Positions 15,101 through 29,598 of a stretch of DNA of 64,000 nucleotides are shown here, in pieces (the first letter of the stretch is position 1; each line of letters begins with the position of its first letter). This stretch comes from Sinonovacula constricta (Eukaryota; Mollusca; Bivalvia; Cardiida; Solecurtidae). The stretch covers positions 52,334,609 to 52,398,608 of the forward strand of contig CM017570.1 of assembly GCA_007844125.1 (NCBI GenBank). The letters run 5' to 3'. A model generated the notes under the pieces. The model did no database searches, was not told where the DNA came from, and saw nothing but the letters and a program-made list of their open reading frames with translations. A program made the position numbers and the translations under genes.

Positions 15101-18100
15101 ATTTGTACATATCCCAATTCTCCCAATACCATATCCCTACCTTTCCCAACACCTTGCTCAAAAAAACATATAATAAACAGATTATGAATGCTTCTATGTA
15201 AGTGTGGACAAAGTGTGGTTTATAAATTATGCATGTAGTTCTTTGTATCAGATAGCAATGAAAGTGTCTCTTTTCCAAGTATAAATGTGAAGTATTTCAT
15301 AAAGTGAAGAAGGGGAATGTTGTTGAATTTAATCATGTACATTATATGAAATGCTTCAGACTCTGAAATATATGAATAATATATGAAGTTCTAACATCTT
15401 AACTAGACATATTAACAGAAAATTAAACATTTTCTTAATATACATGTATTTTTATGGTTTAATTAGATCCACCAACATTATTAAAGCTATTATGGTAATT
15501 TCCAACTTTTGTTGCCAGTGGAAGGCCCTCAGATAAGTATCAATGTAGAGCTTAAATTTTTTTATAGCTAACATAATGCAAGCCAATAGACTTGGCCTTG
15601 GGTTAATGTAAAAACAGAAATATATATAAATATATTCAGATTAACTATGGTTGTTCTGTTTGAATGATACATTTATTGTGTTGTTATTTTTTTCTGTTTC
15701 TAACTAATTCTGTCTGAAGAGCCATATCCTTCTAGTATGGAAATACCTTAATATATGTTTATGTGTATGTTTATTGGGCTTATCATCCCACCAACAGTAT
15801 TTCAGTTATCTGGAGACAGTGTCCACTTGAAGCATATAAAGTGCTGCCTTCACTATGTATAGCATGTCGTGAACACCTGGCAGGGTACATGTACCACACC
15901 CAGTCACATTATCTTGACACTGGGCCAAACAATCATGGAACTACCCTTATATATGCTTGAGCATTAGCAAAGGAGTTATACCACTACCATTTGTAATGAC
16001 TTTGGTATTTCGTTGCCAAGGCTTGAACCTTGGGCCTCCCGTACCTGGAGCTATGTGTATGTGTATGATGTTAAGCGACACAATACAATGAATATACATG
16101 TACAATACAATACAATATTAGACTAGTACAATATGGTGAGACCATTTAGACAGTGAGCCAATAAAACATGAAAAAATGAATATACTATGATAGAAACAAT
16201 ACAATACGATAGAAAATACAATAGGACAAAATCATGTAAATTTTATAGAGCCAGTACAATATGACAGAACCAATATAATATGATAAACAATACCATATGA
16301 TAGACAAAAAAATATGATAAAATCAAGTAAATATGACAGAACAAATATAGCCGGAATAAGAATAAACATAACCCTATTTAGCAAAATACAATATTAATGG
16401 ATGGTTTAACTGGGAATAATGGTCACAGAATATATTGATACAGCATTTATAAATGATATTGAGATAAAACAACATAATAACATTAATACAGGATAACATA
16501 ATAAATATAATATGATGAATCATTATAATATAATAGAAGCAATATAATTTTGAAATTAGTATAAATTATAAAATTAATTAGAACCAATATGCTACGATAA
16601 AGAATCAATATAATATGAAAAATAACAAATATAATATGTAACCCCTGCCATCCCCTCCCACACATACACAAACACACACACAATGTGATATAGAACCAAT
16701 ATAATAAATAACCAATATAATATGAAATAGAACTATTATAATATGATATAGAACCAATATAATACAATAACCAATAAATATGAAATAACCAATATAATAT
16801 GATACAGAACCTATGTATGATATAGAACCAATATAATATGATATAGAACTGATATACTATGATATAGATCTAATATAATATGATATAGAACCATAATAAT
16901 ATGAATTAGAACCAATATTATAAAAAATAGAACCAAAATGCTATAATAAAGAAACAATATAATATGATATAGAGCCAATATAATATGATATAGAGCCAAT
17001 ATAATATGATGTAGAGAAATATAGTATGATGTAGAGCCAATATTTTATAAAACAGAGTCAATATAATTAATATGTAGAACAATACGGTATGATACAGAGT
17101 CAATATATTATGATTACGAGCCAATATAGTATGATATAGAGCCAATATCGTATGATATAGAGAAATATAGTATGATGTAGAGCCAATATTTTATAAAACA
17201 GAGTCAATATAATAATATGTAGAACAATACGGTATGATAAGGAGCCAATATAGTATGATATAGAACCAATATGAAAGAATACATCCATTACCACTATTAG
17301 ATAGTGCATGCATAGTAACACGTTATGTACATATACTTACACGCTGTGTTATGGAAAATTAAATGGTTATAGTTATAAATCATCAATCACACATACAAGG
17401 TGAGGTTGCTAGTTAAATATGTCTTAGCTTCAAATTAAGGGGACAACTACAGAATGTGACAAATTTATTTTTGTTTATTTTTTAAATGCATCACATTAAC
17501 CAATTATGGACATTGTAGCTATGTCAAGCTATTTTAGTGGCGGAAGATTCCAGAAAAATTTCTGGGTAGAACCACTGGCACCCTGCAGGACAGCTGGAAG
17601 CTTTCAAACAAGTTTGATAATAACAGAACTGAAGACAGAGCTCTGTAAAAGTGGCATTTTGAATGAGCACCCACACCATTATGTTATAATTAAAATAGAG
17701 CTTAAATTTTTTTTCTAATTTCTTTTCAATACCATACATAATTGGTACTCATTAGAATTGTCACAATGAGAAATTTTCAATAAGTACCCACAAGAGAAAT
17801 ACTGGATATACAGAATTATATTTACTCCTTTATTTCCTCCCAACCCTATATTCCTGGTACTCACTAGAACAGTCACAATGAGACAATTTCAATGAGTACC
17901 CACACTATAGGGTTTGGTTGAGAATTATGGGATATAAAGCGAAAGCAGTTTAAATATACTCCCCTTATTTTGAGCTATGGTTAATGATTGATGAACAGTT
18001 TTCTAAACCCGAATGGTAATAATTTGTCTAGACGAGAATTCATGATACAAGTCATACTCATTTCTATATAATATCAAATGTCAGAACATTGGCTCAGTTA

Positions 18101-21100
18101 TAAAATTTAAAGGCCAAGGCTGAAATCATTCCAATCATTCCTATTGGTAAGAATATAAAACTTTTCTAATTCCACAAATCAGATGTTTAGGATTCTAATT
18201 CCACCAATCAGATGCTTAAGATTCTAATTCCACCAATCAGATGCTTAGGATTCTAATTCCACCAATCAGATGCTTAAGATTCTTATTCCACCAATCAGAT
18301 GCTTAAGATGAGTCACAAACTCTAGCTTTACTACTTTAGGCCCATGACTCAAAGATTACTTGGCTTTTAGATGCATTTGATTGGTCAGATTAAAGATGGA
18401 AATAAGATCTGACCAAAATATTAATAAAATTTAAGCTGTCAATATGATCTGACCAATCCAATGGACCTATGCTGTCAATAAGATCTGACTGATACTTGAT
18501 AGTAAGCCAATGTCGGCTCAAAACTCTGTGCCACAGGAAACTGAGAGATTATGAATTGCTACAAAGCATCAACCTAAGCTGGAACACCATTCTACAATGA
18601 CCCAACTCTAATTCCTTCATAACAACAAAGCTTGAGATCTACATGAGACAAAGTATGTGAAAACAATGATAATTTAGTATGTGATATTCATATGGAATAT
18701 AAACCAGTAACAAAAATGGGCACTAGTACGTTATATTTGCATTGAACACTAACCAAGTACCATGGGGTATGTAATATTGTTAGTTATCAGGGAGATAAAG
18801 GTTAGCAATTATAACCATAAACACACAGAAAACTGCAGCTTTAGTTCAATGTTATAAGCATGCTTGTTATGTATATATATTATACCGGCACACAAGTTAT
18901 CACAGTTATGGAAGCTATAGTCTACATGTTCATAAAATGCAGTGATTAAAGCAATGTTGCTATTTTAACAAATAACATTTCCATACATGTGAACTTTTTC
19001 TGAGGCCAAAGTGGGAAAATTTCACTTGCAAAGTGGAAGATTTATTATTTTCACATAAACAAAGAAGGAAGTTATCTGTTTCCAAGTAGGGGGATTGCTG
19101 AAAATGTTTGAAACACCCCTTATTTTCAAATAATGTTTAATTTTAAAAGTGGGAGCCTCCCTCCAAAAGCAAGAGAGTTCACACATATGCATTTCTAGAT
19201 AAGGTGAAAAATTGCCTTAACTTACATATAAAAGCACAAATTATAATTCTAATATGAAATTGATGTATTTGCCTGATCTAAAATATTTAAGCACACATTA
19301 TGGACTGTACCATGCATACAATGAAAATGGATCTCACTGCAAGCTTTCTAACATGTTGCTATTGAAATACTGATACAACATGACACGTACAAGATTTGTG
19401 CACACTTTAAACAATTTTAAAAGGTTACTAACCAAAAAGGTAGGTATACATGATGTGTGATTTGTATTATAGAATAACAATCTCTTTTGAAGTCATGTTA
19501 GAGTTTTAGTTTCATGTTAGTTGTTGTAAATAACTCTCAACTTTCAAAAAACATTTTATGTTATTTTTTATAATAAAAAAAACACAACAGTAAACCAAAG
19601 CTTAATAAAATGTTACTTAAGAGTAACTAAAAATCAGAATGCTTCTTAATATGACAACGTCTGGTTGTGTACAGTCAATCCTTATTATTTATCCTTTTTA
19701 TTAAATGACAGTAATAAAGTTATAGTTAATTTTAGTATTTTTGTTTATTAAACATTCCACCAACAATCTTCTAGGCAACAGAATAACATTTAATATAATT
19801 TTTTTAATTTGCTTTTATGTGAAAAGATTAAGACATGTTCATATCTTATTATAGTTTCATAAGGATATTTTAGTTACTGTCTATTTAAAGTAACATAACA
19901 ATCTATTTTTAGCAACTGCCAAAAATAGTAACATATGACTATTTTTAGTAACAATGTATAAAAAGTAACAAACCTTGCTTTGGACCATGCCAGTGATCAT
20001 GTCTCTTCCATGTACATCAATGGTGATGAGAGCACACAGGATAGCTCGAGACAGCTTGGGCAGCTCACCTCTGACAATGGCAGCCAACTCATTCAGGTCC
20101 TGGAAAAGGTACCGGTAACCAAGTGTTCTGTAACTGTAGCTTATGTGTAATGAACCAATATTTACCTGATCTAACCTTTTATGCCAGACAACATTGTCTG
20201 TGCTATATATTTTCAAATAGAACTATTAATATACACTTTTTATACAATCTGAAATGTAAACAGGAAGAAAAGAAGCGATTCGAAAATTCTGTTCACGTTA
20301 AACTGGTTGAAACTACTGGTTTTGACTGATGGAGATGGCTGAGACAACAAGCAAATTCATTAATAAGCAAAGTCAATCAAACATGCAAGTGCTAGGTATG
20401 CTGATTGTGTTCTAATATTTTCCTCCATCTTTTACAAAACAAACAGCAACATAAAAAACTATTGCCAGAATTGACATTTACAACTTAGTGGCAAAAAATA
20501 AATGGTATATATGTGTTCATGATGACATACAGTGAAGTATATTTCTTTATTCTGTTAAATTTACAGCATTGCATCTAAACGAAGTAATCTTCTGTAAACT
20601 TACAGCAAAGAAATAAAAGCATTTTAACTTGCTGTTAAGCAGATTAATTCAGTACAGTCAATCCCTGGTCACTCAAACACAGGATTGGTGGAATTACTGA
20701 ATTGGTCAAACAGAACTGTGAGTCCGTGAGTTTTGCCTTCAATGTTCTACATAAATTACCATGGGGTCACTTGAACAACCTGTAGTTTGAACAGTCAAAC
20801 AGGTTACTGGTCCCTACAGCCTATTTACCTGTATTTTCACACCTTATCGGTTGAAATACTTTTACTCAGTTATACTTACAGCAAAACATTTCTTTTCAAA
20901 GTCTCTCATCCCCTCCAGCCTGTCTCCATCACCTTCGAGGATTTCTGTCACATCTCTGCACCAGATCAGCTGTGACACTGTCAGTACAACCTGTCATAAA
21001 AGAGAACAATCACTGTTATAGCTGTGACACTGTCAGTACAACCTGTCATAAAATAGAACAATCACTGTTATAGCTGTGACACTGTCAGTACAACCTGTCA

Positions 21101-24100
21101 TAAAATAGAACAATCACTGTTATAGCTGTGACACTGTCAGTACAACCTGTCATAAAAATATAAATGCAAGATTTGAACAAGACTGCACAAAGTTGGCTGT
21201 TTATGGAAATATATGAGTATCCAGTGTGTAAGACAACAATTCCTTATTTGCTTTATTTAACTTTCATTTAAAATGCCTGTGAAACAAGCAAGACTTGAAG
21301 TTTGCTTCGTCTAATTTACATGTTCATCATTCAATAAAAAGTATGTTTAGTTTAATCTGGAACCTTTTTGTTCAATTTAATTTAGATTTAAACACATGTT
21401 TTAAGATCAGCTCATGTTTTATTTTAATATGCGAACACATTATTTTTTAACATTTTCTAGGATGAGAAACCAAAGCTCTGTAGGTAACCATGTAAAATGT
21501 GATACGATTCCGTGGCCAATCATTACCTGAGAACAGTGAGCAACGACCCATTCCCTCCTAGGTCTCCTCTCGAAGTCTGTGATGGCAAACTTGGTCAGTT
21601 TACGGAGGTTGGCAAACATTCCTTCTTCGACTTTGCCCAACCATTCCTCCACATTACCTCGAGCTTTCAGACCCTGTACATGGGAGAAGAGATACAGCAT
21701 TTAGATAAATGCAGCATGATAATATCTTTTTTTAATATTTTGTAATAATTTGTAACAAATGCAGCATAAGTGTTGAACATTTTGTAATGGGCTGTAATCA
21801 ATTCAGCATAATAAGTGTTAAGATCTTACCTTGCCAAGGCTGACTTTTTCATTTTCTGGAGAAATCATGGCATGAATATCATTGCTGTATGTTACCTCAG
21901 CCTGTTCACCTGTAATCAGACATAACATGAGACAATTTCAATAAAAGCCTGATAAAATATAGGGTTTGGAGGCAAGACACATTTGTATTTTGGCCATGTC
22001 GATGACCCCTAGATCAATGGCTAAGTTTATAACACCAATATACCTCAGGCTGAGACTGACTAAGACTAAGACTGCCTCTGATTAAAGGCTTTCAATCAGA
22101 GTGTCACTAGAACCAAACAGTAAAGTGGTTGGTGAGTCTATCCTCTTGACTATGAGTCCACAGGATCATATAATGTCCTGGTTTAATTATATGTATGTGG
22201 GGGTTGAACATCCCACCAACAATCTTTCAGAGACAAAGTTCACAGGAAGCAGATATAGTGATGTCTTCTCTGCGATAGCAGGCTATTTGCAACCATCCAT
22301 TGACCCCATCAGAAACAGGGTCAAGCAGTATTGAAACTACCCTTACATTTGAGTTAGAGTGTAAGTTAAGGGCACTATATCACTACTAATTATTTTAAAT
22401 TTGTTATGTCGCGGCCTGGGTTTGAAAATGGGAAACTCTCTATCTGAAGTCCACACACTACCCAGGTCAGTTTTAAATTTTATTAAACATTTCCTGATTA
22501 AACATATTTCATGACAAGATAGAAGAATGAATAAATCAACTACTACTAACAATGGTAAGGATATAAAAAGAAATTGTAGCACTTACCATCTGGTGTAGAT
22601 TTTCCATCCGAGGGCTGGATGCCAAACTCAAGTTTGGCGATGGCATCGAAGCACTTTCTCAGATGAGGTTGTACAGCCAGAGGGTTTCTGGTCTGTGCAA
22701 GAATCTCAAGCAGCTCGTCGTTGGACAGGAAGTAGAACCTGGGAGAAGAACATGATAGATTATTGATAAGTTTTCATATAAGTTGAAGTTGAATATGCAA
22801 GCATTTTTTTTTAAAAATTATAAATATGGAAGAATTAGATCAATTGAGAGTCCATCCCAAACTAAGGGCAGCAAATAAAATGACATTTTGTGGAAAATAT
22901 GTCTAATAACTAACATTAATTGTTCCTGAAATGTACCTGAAATGTTCCTGACATTATGAAATGGAACAAAGCTAGATACATCTTCAAAAGACTTGCTACT
23001 CTTTCCATTTTTATTAAATTTCCTATTATTTAGCATTATTTTATTTTCTTACTTTCTAACAATTCAAAAACCCACATGATCACCAACAGTTTTGTTCTTA
23101 TATATCAGAAACTTACTTGCTCAATGCAAGTATCGACCATTAACAACAAATTTGAAATAAATCAAATAAAAGTTAAACTATAAATGTGTGGAAGCAGCAG
23201 CCCCCATATGACCATCAATGTTACTTACCAAGAGCACATTACTCTTACTGACTCACCTGGGGAAGATAACTCTCTTTGACTCGAGGTATGCCTCCAAACA
23301 TTTCTGTATCTGGTCGAGGAGAGTGTTGTTCTGCTGGAAAGTCTCCAACAGTCCAGGCTGGGTTCCTGCCCTGATGGCTGAGGGCACCTTGTTGACCTTC
23401 CTCATGATGTCCTTGTAAGACTTGTCTACTTGCATGAACATCTTTGCCTCAGCGGGAAGCTGGCGCTGGATGTCGGGCGCAGAGAAGATACTCTCCAAAT
23501 ACAGCCAGGCTCGCTGACACTCTAGCCATGCATCCTGAAGGCAGATAAAAAAAAACATGATATATGGTGATAAAAAAAAAAAATTAATAAAAAAAATAAG
23601 TAAACATTTTCCAGGTATAACAAGACTATGGTTTCTTCTTGTTAAGAAGAGTATTTAAGATATATACTTGACATACCGGATGCAAAAGAGCAAAGTAGTC
23701 CAGTTGCAGGTGTATCAAATTTACATGTTTATTGTCTGATTTGTTGGACTACACAAAAACAAGATCAATATCACAAGAAAGAACTTATTGAATAAGCAAA
23801 CATACAACTTTAATGTCTGAAAATTGAAAAGAAGTTGAGACAAAGTAAATGGTCAACTGTATGCTAGTGCTCATTGAGTTGACTTTACAGTTTTACAGCA
23901 TGTGAATTTGTCAAAGCAGAAACATACCAGGGTCTTGCCAAAAAGGTCTAACTGTCTCTGCCATTCATCGACACGAGACTTGATGGGTCCGACGTGTCGT
24001 GAGCTGGCGATGGTAGCGATGTTGATGTTGCTGTCATCTAGCTGCTGCTGAATCTCATCTGTACCACCCAAGATAAACACATCCTTTGAATCCTTGTGTG

Positions 24101-27100
24101 GCAGAACTGTGAACTCTGTAGTCTTCCATGCATCCTCCACCTGATTGTGAAAATTAACTGGTTATTTACCAAACATCAGACAATCGAGTGGTTATATACC
24201 AAACATCAGACAATCAAGTGGTTATATACCAAACATCAGACAATCAACTGGTTATATACCAAACATCAGACAATCAAGTGGTTATATATTAAACATCAGA
24301 CAATCAAGTGGTTATATACCAAACATCAGACAATCAAGTGGTTATATATTAAACATCAGACAATCAAGTGGTTATATACCAAACATCAGACAATCAAGTG
24401 GTTATATATTAAACATCAGACAATCAAGTGGTTATATATTAAACATATGACAATAAAAAAAAACTGATTGCATTCATATAGCTAACTTATTCTCCAACTC
24501 ACTAACTTGATCTTACAACTTACTTTTAACCACTGCAAATTTGTTCTTTGTATTTAATCTCACAGCTAACTTGCTCACATGATGAACTTGCACTCATATC
24601 TAACTTGCTCTTGCCTTCTAAAGTAAAGTTTTAAAAACTTACTTTTGTCAATTCCTTGCTCACACACTAACTTGTACGCCACTTACTTGCATGTACACTA
24701 ACTACCTGTCAAACTTACATGCTCTCAAATTAACTTGCTCTCATACTAACTTCACTCCCACAGACTTGCATTCTCACTAACTTGCATTCCCAATAATTTG
24801 CTCTAACACGAACATGCTCTCACACTAACTTGTGTTCCCACTAACTTGCGTTAACGCTAACTTGCTTTCAAAGTAACTTGCTCTCGAACTAATTAGCACT
24901 CACACTAACTTGCACTCCAACTATCTTGCATTCCCACAAAATTTCTCCCACACAAACATCTCACCTTCTTCAGAATAGCTTCCAGACTGGCCTCTGAGCT
25001 GGCTTGACCAGATATCTCCTGAAGGACCTCAGCATGCTTGAACCCGTTAATATCGGTCAGTTTGCCGAGGGTCAGCGGGTCTTCATTTGTGAACTTGTAG
25101 TCAAGGATATTCTCAATCTGATCCCAGTGGCGTGTTTTGAGTGTGGGATTGCGAAGGTCTGTTATCACAGGCATCTAGGTGGTGGAAAATAAAGGTTAAT
25201 TATATTTAACAGTAATTTGTGCTAAAATATATATTTTGTCATTTTCAGTAATAGAAGAAAGTAATTGCACCAATGGAAGATAACTCTATATGTCACATGA
25301 TCAAGGCTGACAATTTGTTTTAATAACAATCTTGAATGGGAAAAAAACACACCATTACTTGTAATTTTATGATTTGCACTATTATTACCATGGGATAACA
25401 AATTTTACTAAGCAACCTGGCAAGCCTCTTCGCTGAAAGATTTTTTGAGATGTTCCTATCCTACATATAGTCATGATAGATTCTTATAGTCTGCATTAGG
25501 TGTACATACTGCCCTACCTTGCAAGATCAAACAATTACATAAGTGTGTAAGATTTCACACCTCAAAATATAAACCAAAAACATTTTTGCAAGCTTATTAT
25601 AAATATATTCAACCAAAAATTGGTTAAGTAAAATGAAATTTGCAGTGCTTATAAATTTAAAGCAGTTATTATCTAACCATTATAATTATATTTAAGAAAA
25701 TGTTGTCCTTGTACTTAAATTTGCCCTTCAAATAACAAATTAAAAGTGCAGTAATAAGTGGCAGTAGAATGATGGGAAACTAACCAATGTCACTTTAAAT
25801 GTCCACTCTATGATTTAAAATTTTATACACGGCAAATGGCAAGGGCTCATAAGACATCAAAATTCAATACTTCACTGCTGCTGATTGTAATGATGACATC
25901 ACCAAAGATGGCTATAGAAACAAAGCCCCTATCAGATTTGTATCTTCAGGTAAAGTAAGTGTTAATTAATATTTTTTCTTAAAACACTCTCTCACAAAGT
26001 TTTGGCAAACTGCCTTTTTCAAGAGTTAAATATAAACACTTTCTGTCTCTACATATTTGCAATGTTTGTTAGTGCTGCCATATAAGAATATTGTTTTCTA
26101 ATATGGTAGTGAACATAAATGTTTAAGAAATTGTTTATGTTTAACTCCTGAAGAACGAAATTTGCTGAAAATTTGAGTGAGAGTGTTTTTTAGAAAAAAT
26201 ATAATTAATACAGTTCCCTCTAGAAAAATATACAACAATGAGATAATTACGATGATGAGAATATGTATATAAGATGATTATAATATCAAGAATGAAATGA
26301 CAACTAATCAAAGTTGAAAGTAGATAACCCATTAAACTCACGCTCACTCTTACATGTATAAGATATCATGGACAACCTGTAAAACTCACCCTCTCTCTCA
26401 TGAGCTCCACCTTACTCTTCAGTTTGGGTACTACAGCATTGGGTGGCAGTCCCTTCTCCAACTGCATCACAGACTTGGCATACTTCATGGTGGTGGCAGT
26501 CATTTCCTCAGGATCCAAGGTCTCAAATGGTACCTACAGCAGGACAGTCATTTGGATGAAACATATCCCATAATTCTCAACCAAAACATGTGATGTGGGT
26601 ACTCATTAGAATTGTTATACTGAGATGCTTCAAATGAGTATCAGGAGAATATAGTTTGGAAGACAAAAAGAGGAATAAGCATAAACAGACATGTGATCTT
26701 TCTTTGGTTCCAAAGAGGGAGACTTAGGCTCCCAGAGAGGGAGCTTTCCGTGAATATGCGTTAAATGGACAATGTGGCTTATTTCTATTTGTAAAACAGT
26801 TGTTTTTGTCTTTTTTTATCAATAATCATAGTAATTTCAGTGACAATTTTTGAGAAGTAAGCAACGAGATCCAGATAAATAAAGTAAAGCTGAATGGGGT
26901 TGATGTGCATGCTCAAGAATCACAGCAGAATAATAAAGATTAAGCCATATATCCAACAGTTGTCAACTAAACCTGATATCATAGTGCTCATTGGAACTGT
27001 TACATGGAGACAGTTTAATTAGGTCCCAACAGCACAGGGCTTCAAGGAAAAAACTGTTGTTGTGTGTGACAAGCAACTGAGCAGATTTTAACCAGGAAGT

Positions 27101-29549
27101 TTCAGACACAGACATTATATATTGATTGATTTAACAATCTGATTATCTCACCGTGGTCCAGTTACCAAGCAGGTTGTCCCATTCATCAATGGCATTCCAC
27201 AACAGCTCCTTCAGCTTCAACTCTGCATGAGCCTCTTCCAGGGCATCAAACTTGGTCACCTCGACCTGCAAGGTCAAAGGTCCAACAATGTAGGGCAAGG
27301 TCAAGGTTAAAGTTAAAGGTACAAAATATGGGTTAGAGTAAGAGATAACTATTGTTAAAGTTGGACATAAAACAATTAAACATGATAACAAAAAACAGCC
27401 AGGTTTAACAACTGTGTAAAGATCAACTTAAATATTAAAACTCAATCTCATGTAATAGGGGTCAAAGGAAAAACTAAATGAATAAGAGGTCATATGAAGA
27501 AGGCCATAATTAGAACATATTGATCAACGGGTACTAACAAGTTCTAGCAAGGTAGGTCAATATCATAAAAAAAATATGGATGTCAGAAATCAAACAATAA
27601 AGGTAATTATCAATTTAGGTACAAATGTGTTCAAAATGCATTATAAACCTCAGCAAAAAGCTTGCAGTCATTGCTAAAAGGCAAGAAAGTATAAGAATAT
27701 GAAACAATTTAACTTATAATATGAAGTTTCTATACGAATGTTGAAATCAATACAAAATGTTTTTAATAAACAAGAAAAACAGCTGGATGATCTTTCTGAT
27801 GAAACAAAATGGATTATATTTGTCTGTTAATTGTCAGTCATTAAAGTTAGTATATAAGAAAGGAACAACACAACTAAGGGTTGGCTATATTGAAGCAACA
27901 ATAATAGGTTGCATAAAAACATTTATTATTTATGTTTGTTTATTGGGTCTATTGTCCCACCAACACCAACAGTATTTCAGTTATCTGGAGACAGTGTCCA
28001 TTTAAAGCAGATATAGTGCTAACTTCCCTGTGTATAGCCAGCTGTTAACACCTGGCATGATACCACAACCAGTCATATTATCTTGACACTGGGCCAACCT
28101 GTCATGGAACTACCCTTATATTTGCTTCAGCATTAGCAAGGGAACTATACCACTACCATTTTTAAAGACTTTGGTATGTTGCAGTCGGGGATCGAACTTT
28201 GGGCCTCCTGTACCTGGAGCCGATGCTCCACCAAATGTGCTACAAGGTCCCGTAACATATAACAGTCACATAGGTATAGGTTCATTTACTAATAAAACAT
28301 ACAACATGCTTTTTGTCCTTGTAAAAAGTTAACTCGGGATTCTTATAAACAAACATTGTTTCAAAAGTAGTAACTTTTAATTCATATTTCATTTTTTTTA
28401 CATCTATATCTAATTTTCATATAAGCTTTAAGCAGAGCTTCTTACAAAACAAGCATATAATAAATCTTTACCTTTTTGGAAGCACGATTCACCCCATTCA
28501 CAAAAAAACATACCCTACCCTAAATGTGCTTCCACCAGGGAAATGGTTAATATAAAACATACCCCACCCTAAAGGTGTTCCCAGAAGGGAAATGGTTAAT
28601 ATAAAACATACCCCACCCTAAAGGTGTTCCAATAGGGAAATGGTTAATATAAAACATACCCCACCCTAAAGGTGTTCCCGGCAAGGAAATGGTCAACCAT
28701 ATACAACATAATGGAAAGGCAAGGTAAGCTGGGAGATGAGGGTTCTATTGAGGCAGTACTATAGTGACTCATACACATGCATAAACGCCTCGGATAATTC
28801 ACTGATCATCTTATGGCTGTGTGATGAAAAACCTCACATAAATAAACATGATGGTGCCTATGATGTCATCAAAACAACAAAGATAAATGTCTTGTTATCT
28901 CTACGGAAAATGTAGAAACAGTTGTATATCTAATGAGATGTGAACAGTTAAATTAATAAATGGAAGTTTGTAGGATGAAATAATCCTATACACAACACCT
29001 TTTGCTCTTTTTAAGAATTTATTAATGGCATATTGTTCTTCTGGCAAACAAAACTACTTTCTTTAAGTATCATTGCACCAGGTACATCCGAAGGATGATT
29101 GTCCTGAAGAGGGAATTACCCAAGGAGTTCTGATTGACACATGCATCTGCCATGCAATTCTTTTAAGTTTTAACTATAAGTCTTGGCCTTGACTTGAAAC
29201 CAAGACTTTTCATACCATGAGCATAATGCTTTACCAACTGTGCCAACATGGCTGATTATCCCGAATCTTTTTCCAACATTTGCTATTTGAAATAGTAGGC
29301 TGGATGTTACACAGACATACAAGTTTACAACTGGACAACAATGCAAGTCATCATGAGGGGCAACTATGCTTCGTGTATACATGTATGTAAAATCTGGCTG
29401 TGGCAGACTAACACATGTTGTGCAGCAGCATGCATAAACCAGACATCAAGCTCAACAGTACTTGATGTTACATCAAAATGTATACCTAAATAATAATTAT
29501 AATGATAATTATAATAATAATAATAATAATAAAAATAATAATTATACTG

Positions 29550-29598
<49 letters not shown>

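Noticed and set aside
24153..24450. Regular 30 bp direct repeats resembling a CRISPR array
   Set aside because: Units are contiguous with no unique spacers, and the context is a eukaryotic intron.
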